Part shown: positions 1-12,700 of the stretch, piece by piece
Numbering within the stretch: position 1 is the first letter of the stretch
Layout of the letters: each line of letters begins with the position of its first letter
Assembly (NCBI RefSeq): GCF_000002235.5
Contig: NW_022145615.1
Location: 32,991,594 to 33,055,593, forward strand
Reading direction: 5' to 3'
Source of the DNA: Strongylocentrotus purpuratus
Lineage: Eukaryota; Echinodermata; Echinoidea; Camarodonta; Strongylocentrotidae
Length of the DNA: 64,000 nucleotides
Program-made: the position numbers and the translations under genes
The notes under the pieces: generated by a model
The model's database searches: none
What the model saw: the letters and a program-made list of their open reading frames with translations, nothing else
Told to the model about the DNA's origin: nothing

Positions 1-3000
1 TTACTACGGAGGATTGTTGTGTAATGCTATTCTACGGAGACCAGACGTTTGTTCCTAGAACAATTATTCTGAGCTGTATTTCAGCAAATGTATGGGTTAG
101 GGCTCGGGTTGCAATTGGGTTTTAGGTTTAGGGTTAGAGTCAGTTCACTGTTGGGTCAAGGGTCGAAGACAAGAACTTGGTTAAGTGTAGAATTACAGGG
201 AACAATTATGGCAGGTGCATAGGTATCGTATAACAAAGAATGACTTCTAATTTAGGGGTCATCATTTTAATCAACTCAAGTGTGTTCAAGGGCAGAGTAC
301 ATTATGGGCAATAGAGTATCAACTTTGCCCCTCAAAGCAGTCAATATTTGTATACTAGAATCCCCATCCAGAGTATACATCCATAAAATTGTATTTACTA
401 TATCACAGCACTATGTACATATAATTATATATATATATTTGTATATGGTTGATATGACCAATATACATACATGTACATGGATTTATGACTGTTCATACAT
501 AAAACAATCCTGGTGTGTCAGGCATAGGCGGATCCAGCCGGCGGCAGGGGAGGGGGCCCGATTCGTGAGAAAATATTTAGCGGCGATTTTGCCCAAAACA
601 ATGAATATCACACCCCCCCCCCACCTTGAGCACCAGGGGAGGGGGCCCCCTCCCTGGATCCGCCACTGATGTCATGCACACTGCACCAAACTTGATGAAC
701 ATGTTGTATGTAGTTTGGAGAAAAATGAACAGGAATTGATATGGAAAATTCAACACCCTTTATTGAAAAATAGTATTTACCTTGACATATGACCTGGCCA
801 CTGCGTACTGCCGGTATGTATCCTAGAGCACACTTCTGCTCAGGGCACTCTCCAGCATTGTCATCACATGGTTCATCATTCAAGCAATGACATTTATCAG
901 TGCATTGAGATCCGTAGTAACCGTCTTCACATTCATCTGGAACTGGGGTTGATAAGAAAATATTTTACAAATCACAATTTAACAAGTACTACAACTACGT
1001 AATATGATGTATTCACTAGATTTAATTGATGTACTCTATTATAGTAAGCGTTCATTTCCTCTAGATCAATAAGCATGCAAATAGTATACACAAGGAGTTG
1101 TCCGCAAACCGCTACTTGATGCGATTTGTCTACCAAAATAGAAAATATAACAACCTAAAGTGATTATATTTGTGAATTATCGTATTTCAAATGAGTATAG
1201 TACAGGCGCCACCCAGGTCCTGTAGACGATGGGGTTACAAAATTAACAAAATAATATAAATTACAAAGCTAGAGTCACAGCTTTCACACAATGGACAAAT
1301 TCTTTAAAGCTGATTAGTTTAACCCTAATAAGGCCGGGGGGCCATTATGCCCCCCCCTCCACGATTTTTCTGATTGTTCGGGAACGCATATGGATAGCGC
1401 CCCGCCGCTCGCTGACTTTTTTCTTTCGAGTCTTGCGCATCTTTAAAAAAAAAAGTGAAAATCGGACCTACAGTTACCAGGTCACGTGACCTTTTGTCTT
1501 TGCATGTCAGCCCTAAAATCCCTCATTTTCGTGATTTGTGTACAAAACATATAAGGAAATGTCATTTTTCCTAAAAATAGATAAAACATTGGTTATTGGT
1601 TCTTGTTTAAAGTTTAGTTGAATTGTAGTTAGAAATATAATAAAACAACAAAAACAATAAGTTAACAATAAGTTAAGTTAAAATACAATGAAATACATAA
1701 GAAATCATCAAAACAAGAGATAACATAAGGAATTTGTTGTATTATTATTCCAAATGGTCTAATGAATATATGTAGTGAAAAAGAATGCTTAAATATGAAT
1801 AATATATAATTTATGGGTACAAATGTGATTTATGACCTTATTTGCATAAATTATCATAAATATGCAAATAAGTGAATTTTTCAAAAAATTGAAATTATCA
1901 TAGTATTCAATACACTTCACTTGACATCTGTGCAAATTTTCGCGGAGATCAGCAGTTTCACGGCGAAGATCTTAAGTGGGGGCCATAATGCCCCCCCCCC
2001 CCCGGCCGTACTAAGACCTCATATAGCCCGGGCTTTTTAGGGTTAAAGAGATTTACACACAGAAAATATCGGTACGGTCGTTCGAGATGAGTCACTGCTC
2101 GTAAATGCGCAATGGCCCTACTAAGCGAGCAGTGCCCGGTCTGAGCTACACAAAGGAGGTTTGTCGACAAACAGGTTCAAGTGCGTCATATGACGCGCTT
2201 CAACGCGTTTTAGACCAAGGTTTGTAATAAATTTTAAAAAACTCCTTTTTGAATTCGGGCCTAAATGTCTTGCTCTCTAGATACGAACCTCGTATCTGCA
2301 GCCTGCTCTGACCGGCGTATAGATCGCGACTACGAACATCGTATAAACGACGTTCACAAAGGGAACTCACATATCCCTGTTTAAAGCTTTTTGGTTAAAC
2401 AGCTTTAAACTATTCAGCTCTTTTCACACAGGGGTAAAATTCTTTAAAGCTGATTAGTTTAAAGAGCTTCAAACTAATCAGCTTTAGATACAACATCCAG
2501 CCTTTTCACACAGGGGTAAAATTCATCGTATCTAGAGCTGATTAGCTTTAAAGAAAATTTTCCCTGTGTGAACGTCGTTTATACGATGTTCGGACAGAAA
2601 CACCGGCCAAAACGTTCAGTAGGGCCATTGCGCATTTACGAGAAGTGAGTCACTGCTCGTTAATGCGCAATGGCCCTACTAAGCGTTTAAAGAGCAGTGA
2701 ATCGCGAACGACCGTACCGAAATTTCTGGGTGTGAATGATAAAGCTGATTAGTTTAAAGCTCTTTAAACTAATCGGCTTTAAAGAATGTTACCCCTGTGT
2801 GAAAAGGGGGATCATTCACACATAGAAAATATCGGTGTTGTTGTTCGAGATTCACTGGTCTTTAAACGATCAGTAAGGCCATTGCGCATTTACGAGCAGT
2901 GCCCGGTCCTAGCTCCTCCCAAGTTAAGGACGTATACCGTTCACACACACGGGCCCGAATTCACAAAGGAGGTTTGTCGACAAACTTAGGTTTGTCGACA

Positions 3001-6000
3001 AACCTCCTTTTGTTTCAACAAACCTCCTTTTGTTTCAACAAACCTCCTTTTGTTTCAACAAACCTCCTTTTGTTTTTTACAAACCAAGGTTGTAAAAACG
3101 CGTCAAAACGCGTCGTATGACGCACATAAACCTCGGTTTGTCGACAAACCTCCTTTGTGAATTCGGGCCACGATGTCTTGCTCTCTAGATACGGACTTCG
3201 TATCTGCAGCCTGCTCTGACCGGCGTATAGATCGCGACTTCGTATCCGTCCGAACATCGTATACGACGTTCACAAAGGGAAAATTTAATTTAAAGGGCCA
3301 ATGACATCGAAATACAAGTGTATTCCTGTTGGTGTGCAGTCCTGCATACATCTCGTATTTTGATGTGTAAACTTCTGAATTTGTTTCATAGATTTTTAAA
3401 TATTTTTTGGAAGTATTTAAATTTTGTAAAAATTTTTTTTTTCAAACTCGCTAAGCTCCACCCCAAAACCTCCAGATCTCAATCCCCTTGTGACATCATC
3501 TGTGACATGTCTGACATAGCAACTTATATGTTGCTATTGTTTGTGGTATTGTAACAGGTGGTCAACTTTGGCAAAGATACATGCCACTTTCTCAAGTTAG
3601 CTCATTAATGACTGACAGATGATGTTACAAGTGGAATGAGATCTGGAGGTTTTTGGGATGGAGCTTAGCAAGTTTGAAAAACAAATATTTCAAAAAATAT
3701 TTAAAAATCTATGAAACAAATTCAGAAGTTAACGTATCAAAATATGAGATGTATTCAGGACTGCACACCAACAGGAATACACTTGTATTTCGATGTCATG
3801 GGCCCTTTAAAGCTGTTTAGTTAAACTTTAATCTAATCAGCTCTAGATACGATTAATTTTACCCCTGTGTGAAAAGGTTAGAATTTTACCCCTGTGTGAA
3901 AAGGCTGCGTGTACAATGGCTTCTATTGGTAAATCAATAATGATAAAATTCTGATCTATCATACTTCGGGAATGCATTTTCATATCATTTATTATCATTG
4001 TTGATCATGACTTACTTTGACAGTTATCCCCTGACCAGCCAGTCTGACATCCACCTGTACATATTCCACTATAGATATCACATGATGAACCACCGCCTGT
4101 GCAGTGACATGTCTGTGAGCATCCTGGACCATATGTACCAGTAGTACATACTGTAATAGAATTTAAAAATCAAAATACATTGATCGGAAAGAAATGTCGT
4201 GCATGTTACGATAATTTCTTATTGTTAATTTTTCCTCTTCTTCTCCTTCTCATTCTCCTCCTCCATCTTCTTCGTCTTCTCTTCTCCACTGAGTAGCGCC
4301 TGGCCTCACTCATGATTCTAGCCATACCATGGTATGTGCTTTTGATGATTTACATGTATGATAACTGTTAGATCTTCTAGATATATGTATTATAATTATT
4401 ATAATTTGAGCACAATAATATATCGGAAGGCTTACGTGTGTTGCATGCTGGACCATGAGCACCGACGTCACATGAACATCCATAAGAATCAGGTAGGCAA
4501 AAAAGAAGCCCATGACATCGTTTGACAGGATCATCGTCTCTAAATGAACATCGAAACTCGCAGTTCAATCCAAATCGATTTCCACCATGATTTCTACAAG
4601 CTGAAAAAAAATAGTTGCAATGTTGAATCAAAACCTTATAAAGTGGCATATGAAATAAGATTTCATGAGATAAATTTCAAATATGTTTGGTTGCTTTCCT
4701 GTAATCTCCTTTGCAAATTATTGATGGTGTCTAATGCTCTTTAAACATAACAGTTTTTACTACAACGAATAAAGCCCTCAATTCCATGGATAGCAAAGTT
4801 CGTCGATCATAAAAGTTAATGTTATTGAGACATTTATTTAGGCGTTATTTAGACATTCATGGTATTAAGGAATAAGAAACAAAAGCAATTCCTTTCCCAT
4901 GCTGTTAAATATTTTTCATTCGTAGTTTGTATTGATGTATATTTATACATGTACATGTAGAATGACCCGCAGCTCTGGTAGAGAGGGTCACTTTACAAAG
5001 TATTTACAAACTTAGTCATTTTACGTTATATAACAGACTGTTCATAATACATGAGAGATAATACGTTATAACCAGAATCATAAATGGTAAATTAACATTA
5101 TTCTTGAAAACGATTCCTGGTCAGATGACGCTATAAAGGAAATATATTAAATTTGAAGAAGACATGATGTATAATACTATTCTGATTTCTCTATTTCCTC
5201 GGCAGGTAGAAGAATATTTGAAATGAACATAGATGTACATTACTCTGTTCATTTACAATGGAATAAGTCAAGAAATATCTTCCTCAATTCATCTATTAAG
5301 AGAGAAAAAACACCATTCCACATGAAGTTATACAAGCCTACTTACTTTCTAAACAATTCGTTCCCTTGAAGTTGTTAGGACAGATACATAGACCAGACTT
5401 GTCATGACAGACTCCACCATTGTAGCATTTATCACAGATACCATAACACTCAGGGGGACCCCACTTACCAGCAGTGCATTCTAATATGAGATAGGAAGCG
5501 TAAAACATAATGATGTAAAATACATGTCACTAAAGATAACATTTATATATTTTTTAATAGATAGGAGATAAGCAGGGTAAAAAAAATTTGAAGTAGACAA
5601 TTGAAAAGTCGGTTAGACTATATAGTGATCGCACAAAGAACTATAGTGTATTTCATTGGCTCTGTTACATTCTGAATATATTTACAGGTAATTTTGAACT
5701 ACACCTCTGTACAAATTACATCATAGATTATGACATGCTTAACACCTAGATTTCATATTGTGAAGTGTCATACATCTTTTGAAATTAAATGTGCAAAGGG
5801 GAACAACCTATCCATCTTATGTGCCAAGCCCAATGGAACAGACTTGGAAATCATCTAGCAGAATGCTCTAAACTAACATTTTACAGAATTTTTCACATTC
5901 ATTTATTCATTAATATAAAAATATGAATGGATATGTAAGGATCATCATCTTTTAACTTGCATAATCCAACCAATCTAAAAAAGATCAATATTTTGGGGGC

Positions 6001-6698
6001 AAAATATATAGCAAAACTTGGTTACATGCATCATAACAAACAATTTTATCTCGGACAAGAAATGACCCCTTTCAAGAAGTCTGAATTTAGCACGAAAACA
6101 CTTAACATGTACCTCTGACGATGAGTCTGTATAATCCTCCTCTATTTTGATCCCTCTCGTTATCATAGTAGATTTCATAGATTCCTTGATCTGATGTCTG
6201 GATTGGGTTTGGGAAGCTGATCTGAGTCTGCCCATCAAATGATGTAAGAACCTCACTTCCATCTTTCATCCAAGTAATCACATTGTCACTCTCATCAGGA
6301 TTAATACGACTATCCATGCTGATCATCACTCCGATGTCATTCACATTAACTGTCTGTGTAAACAATCCATTACTTGATATGAATTTAGCTGTAAAAAGAG
6401 ATAATAAATTTAAAATGAGAAAATGTTAACTATGCAACCACTTACAGGTCACGTACACTGCAGCCATTTACTCACCAAAGGAAACCACATTGCCTTTGTA
6501 AGATTTTGCATTGAACTCAGGGGCGGCGATTTCTTTTCATGACCGGGAGGGACAAAATGCGAGATTTTCTACAATATTTACTTGAAGATTTTGAAGGATA
6601 TTATGCGAGGAAGCGTAGCGACCGAGAGAGAAGATTTTTTTATTTTTATTAGTCTTAACGCTGCACTCTTGGGCCCTTCAGAGCCTAAAAGTGTGTTG

Positions 6699-6729
<31 letters not shown>

Positions 6730-9700
6730 GGGGGGGGGGGGGGGCGCTTTTTCAAATTTTCCCGTCACCCCCCCCCCCGGGATCGCCGCCCCTGATTGAT
6801 CTAGTTTACTGTGATATTTTAAAATAACAAGTTGAGATTATTTCCAAGATGAAAACATAGAAAATAGTATGGTGTATTTCAAAATCTGTTTGAACTTTCC
6901 TTTGACTAGTCGAATGTAAATAAACAGCATCAACGTAATTGTGATAATTATTTTATGTAATTGAGGTTAAAATTGCCTAACAGAATTCTACTCTAGAATC
7001 TCAAGATTCATTCTCATTATATAACAGTGTGAGTCCAAAAAAAAGTTAACACCAAAAAATATTGCTAATTATTTTTAAAATCATCTATAAACAGTAAATT
7101 ATTATACATCTTATGAAAGAGGGTTTTATCCCAAATAATTCGGCATCATTTGTATGTGGTATGTGTTCACGCTTGGATGAACAGGAAACAATGTTTAAGA
7201 GAGTGCAAAATTCTACTTGCACCAGGAATGCTTATGTGATGTTTGAATGAAACAATTAGGATTTGCGTATTAATTCGGTCTTTGCAGATCCAAATAACAT
7301 CCCTAACAAAACTAATCATGCCACACATATCAAATATAAAATATCTAATATCAAAAAAACATTTGTGCGCGTGTGTGTGTGCGTGTGTGTGTGAATTTGC
7401 TTCTACAAAAAGCATATGCATTTGCATCTCATTTGATACATTCAATTCATTCTCTTACTTTAATACTTTGGCGCAAGTCGATTTTTGTTCACGCTCGCAA
7501 ACAATGCCTAGATCATCCAAGCGGGAACCTATACCACACACAAATAATACCAAACGATTTGGGATATAACACTTTTTCAAAGAATTTATGATAACCTTTC
7601 GTTTATAGCTGACTTTTGAAATAAGGACAATTTTCTGAATGTAAACTTTTGTATGACTCACACGGTATCTTTCATTTATCTGAGTGTGCGAGTGCGCGGA
7701 ATTGTGTCTGTGTGTGTGCATGCGTGTGTGTGCGTTTGTATGTGACTGACTAAGTGTGACTCTCTGTGTGTTTTGATATGTGTGGCATGATTAATTTTGT
7801 TAGGGATGTTATTTGGATCTGCAAAGACCGAATTAATACCCAAATCCCAATTGTTTTTATTCAAACATCACATAGGCATCACTTTAGCATCACTTTAAGT
7901 CATTTTTACACTCTCCTGTTCATCCAAGCATGACCACATACCACACAAAAATGATACCAAATTATTTATTTGGTATAAAACACTCTTTCATACGATGTAT
8001 AATAATTTACAGTTCATACATGATTCTTAAAATAATTAACAATTTTCTATGTGTAAACCTTTTTTTTGACTCACACTGTATGTGAAACATTAAGCCTTTG
8101 TAATATAGCCATTCTCAACCATTCATAAGCGATGCCATTTTATTGAATCACTCTCGCTTCTGTTCCTTAGTAAATCGTCTTGCAGTATAAAGTCTCTACT
8201 CTACGCAACATCTTCAACGCGGATTATAAATGAACTATATCCAAAGATACTTAACACAACAGTTTATAGCTCAATATCTCTGCTGTTACAGTGCATCATG
8301 TATAGTCTACATTTGAAGAAGAAATCTTTAAAAATAAGGGAATCCTAAAATTGATATAATGAATGGAATAACTATCTTACCATCACTACGTTGGAAAAAT
8401 GTAGTAACCCTTGTAACATCTCGATCAGGTTTAGAAGCCTCACAGTAGAAAGGACCAAAACCATCACTATCCCAGTCTCCTGCAGGGAATGTGACATCTC
8501 TGACCAATGGATTAGTTGAGTGTCTCTCATCCGCTGGTGGTGATCTGTCTGTTGTTATGGGTGCTGATCGACCAAATGATAGTGTAGCGTCTGCATCTGG
8601 TTCGCTGGGGTAACATTGATACTGCACATTGTTAGATGTATCTATATTGGTGTATCCCACGGTCAGCACTGTGATATGAACAACCTCACCTAGAACACCA
8701 AGAGAGAATTTTTGTTTTAATTATTCAAACCTATTCCAAGTTTTGCCCTATTTTTAAGGAAGGAAAATAATTGATTTGTCCGAACTATGTTTAATGTGAC
8801 ACATTCAATTCAATTCGTTTTATTCATTTACATTTTCAGTAAAAACAATACAAAGACATAAACAATGGTGAGCCTTTGCAATATATTAGAAAATGAAAAT
8901 AGGGAAATAAAAAATAAGGCCAAATGGCCTTGTGGAGGCACAGTTCCCCTAACAATAGTTAACAGATTTACATATGAAAACGACACTAAAAAAGAAACAT
9001 ACATGACAAAACATGATAGGGAAATCATTCATGGCAGGTTATACAAATGGAAATAATCATTACAAAATCATGAGTTTGAAAACAGTTATAGGTAATGTTG
9101 TATATTTTTAATAAGAATATTGGTAAAAGAATCAATGATATTAAGATATAAGATGCGGCTTCTAGTTTCTTTTAAAATAATGTTAAAGACTTGCATGAGG
9201 ATATTTCAGGAGGAATAGAGTTCCAAACAACAGGAGAATTGTTTCTTACAGATTTCAAATATATTTTTGTCTTTTATGGCCAAAAATGAAAAGAGTCTCG
9301 CCCATGAGTATTATAATTAACACTTGCATCAAAAAATATATAACAAAGACCCTAATTCAACCAATCCACCTTTCATTTTTGAGTTATGAAAAGAAAAGAA
9401 AATTACACGGGGTATGAATAATGCAGTTGTTAACTGTAATAATAATAATGCAAGATCGACCTCTGACCTTCCGAACGGTGTAGACGTGAATTTTTTTGCG
9501 GAGCCTTCGCTGTTTTTAATCACCTGTATCTTCGGTTATTTTTCACCATCCGCACCTATCCTCGATATATATGAATCTTCAATAGTGTTTCTTCGATGTT
9601 TTATGTTTTTTACGACAATTTGTGATTTTTAACATTGGATATTTTTAGCTAAAACTTTCACCCGTGTACATGTATATCTACGTAGTCGACTGGGCACAGT

Positions 9701-12700
9701 GCATCACACCGGCAAGCGACGCGACGGAGAGCCCATCTTTCTCCAACGCTATACTTACGGCAGAGGTCTTTCATAGGCTTCGCTAGAAGCTCGCCAGCCC
9801 GTCAGCAAATTGTGTTGTTATTTTCGTACTTTTCAATGTATTTTTAACATTTTTATAATAAAATTTTAAAAAATAGCCGCCTGGCCTGGCCGCCATTTTT
9901 TTTACAACCATGCATTCTCTACGTACGCTAACTACCTTAGCCGTCTTCTTGCTTTCTATGTGGATTGAACAGGAATATCATCAATTAGATTTAGATGACA
10001 ACAAGGAATTGATTCTGCGCCACAGTAAGGTAGGATCCAACCATTTTTTTTCTGGATCAAATTCAATCTTTCCTGGCAACGCTAGCAATGTCGTCAGTAA
10101 TGTTGTGAATTCATTCAGTAAACAATTTGACAATGCTATCTTGCTGTATTCTTCATGCAAGCTCAGAAAACAACAGCTTGCCAACAGAGGCATATATTCC
10201 TCCATGTTGATCAATTTTCAACCTGGAAAAAACTCAACTACTGCTGCCAATTTACTTTCACTTTTGGGACTTTGTGGTGACGTGCACCCCCACCCAGGGC
10301 CTTCGAAGTCTAGAACTAGATCTAGAAATTCTACAAATAAAATAAAATTTCCCTGCACCCAGTGCGATGAAGAGGTTCGTGACAACCAACGTGCGCTAAG
10401 CTGCGACGGCTGTGGTAGGTGGACCCACACCATTTGTAGCGACATCAGTAACGAGGAGTATACTAAACTCACCGAAAAAGGTGACTTTGCATGGCTATGC
10501 CCTGCCTGCGTCACTGTAAAAGCTCCCACCGAAGCGAAAGATCTTCCAGTACACAAAAGGAGATTTTATATCTGTGCGTGAAAGCTTAGTTTCCTTTGGG
10601 AAAACCATGATTGATAACTAATTAAACCAAAAATTTGTTCAAGAAAATTGGATTAACCTCACTGAGCACATTACGACTTTGATGAACAAGCATATCCCCA
10701 CAAAGATGACTTCAAGCAGACACAACTTACCCTGGTTCAATGGCAGGATTAGACGAATGAGACGCAAACTTCAGAAACTGTATAACAAACAAAAAAGGAC
10801 CCAACCTGAAAGCGACGAACTACCCTTCAAAGCCCAAAGAACTAACTACAAAAAAGAGCTTCGACATGCTCAAGGCGACTATATTAAAAACACTATGTCT
10901 GGAAACTTGCACCAAAACACTAAACAACTTTGGAAAATTTTTAAATCAAAACGAATTGACAACGGAGGTGTCCCTCCATTGTCTACCAACGACGGGAATA
11001 CAACTGACGTCAGCCAAGAAAAAGCTGAAATTTTGAATAGCTACTTCAAATCAGTCTATACACAAGAGGACCTTGAAAATATCCCTGATATGTCTGGAGA
11101 TCCCCATCCGGAAATGCTTTCCATCACAATCACACCAGAAGGTGTGAAAAAGCTTCTGTCCGACTTAAAACCCAATAAAGCATCTGGACCTGATCAATTG
11201 CCAGCTAGATTCCTCAAAGAGTGTGCCAAGGAGCTGGCTCCCATTTTATCAGCAATCTTTAACCAAAGCCTTAACTCAGGTGATCTACCGTCTGACTGGC
11301 TTATGTCCCACATCACACCTATCTTCAAAAAGGGCAACAAAAACTCACCCGGCAACTATAGACCGATCGCACTAACCTCAATCTGCTGTAAGATCTTTGA
11401 ACATATCCTTACTAGTAATATCATGTCACATCTAGATCAACTTGATATTCTTGTGGACTCTCAACACGGCTTTCGTAAAAGAAGGGGGTGTGATACTCAA
11501 CTAGTATCTACAATCAGCGACATCGCAAAATACTTTGATATAAATATGCAAGTCGATGCTGTTCTATTGGACTTCTCAAAAGCGTTTGATCGCGTTCCGC
11601 ATACACGACTTCTCAAGAAGCTCCACCACTACGGGATAAGAGGAAAAGAACTTGGCTGGATTAAAACCTTTCTAACACAAAGAAAACAACGAGTAACACT
11701 TGATGGGAAACTGTCTTCAGCCGCAGAGGTTACATCAAGTGTCCCCCAGGGAACTGTCATCGGCCCTCTGTGCTTCTTAATCTACATTAACAACATGCCT
11801 GACTGTATCTCCAAAGGTACCAAGATACGTTTATTCGCTGACGATGCATTAATCTACCGGGAAATAAATTCGGAAATGGACCCCCAAACCCTTCAAAAGG
11901 ATCTTGACGCCCTCTCCAAATGGGGTTCCGACTGGCAGATGGCTTTTAATATGGACAAATGCTTTACCATGCATTTCACATCGAAGAAATCTCCAAACAT
12001 TACCCCCTATAAACTATGTAACAACTCTCTACAGGTAACTTCTAGCCACCCCTACCTGGGCATCACCTTCAGCAGCGATCTAAAATGGAACTCTCACATT
12101 AACAACATCACCAAGAGCTCTAAGAAGGTACTGGGAGTCATCCGACGCAACTTTAAAGCATGTACTGTTGACGTCAAATCACGACTTTATCTAACACTTG
12201 TAAAACCCAAACTAGAGTACGGCACGACTGCATGGTACCCTAGCACACAAAAGGAAAAACATCAGCTTGACATGGTCCAAAGAGCTGCTGCAAGAATGTG
12301 CCTCACCGACTACTCAAGAGAATCCAGCGTGACAGCCATGATAACCTCTCTCCAGTGGACTGACCTCGAGACCAGACGAAAGATTGCCTGACTCAATATG
12401 ATGTACAAAATCAACTCAAACCTCGTAGACGTTGACTGGAACCCCTACTTAACCAGACCATCTCGCCAACTTAGACGCACACACCCATCATCCTTCCAGA
12501 GACCTAGAACCAACACAACAATTTACTCAAATAGCTTTTTCCCATGGACTGTTAAATATTGGAACGACCTGCCTCATGACATCCTAGACGCCCCAAACAT
12601 AGACATTTATAAGAAAAGAATCTGCGATTTTTTTCACAAACACCAATCGGAAATAACTCCACCAGGTCAACCCCCAGGTCAGCCCTCTGACGTGATGCGG

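Noticed and set aside
105-150. TTTAGGGTTAG words, also at 40790-40835, resembling telomere repeats
   Set aside because: Too few and irregular units; part of the segmental duplication, not a telomere or a clear interstitial array.
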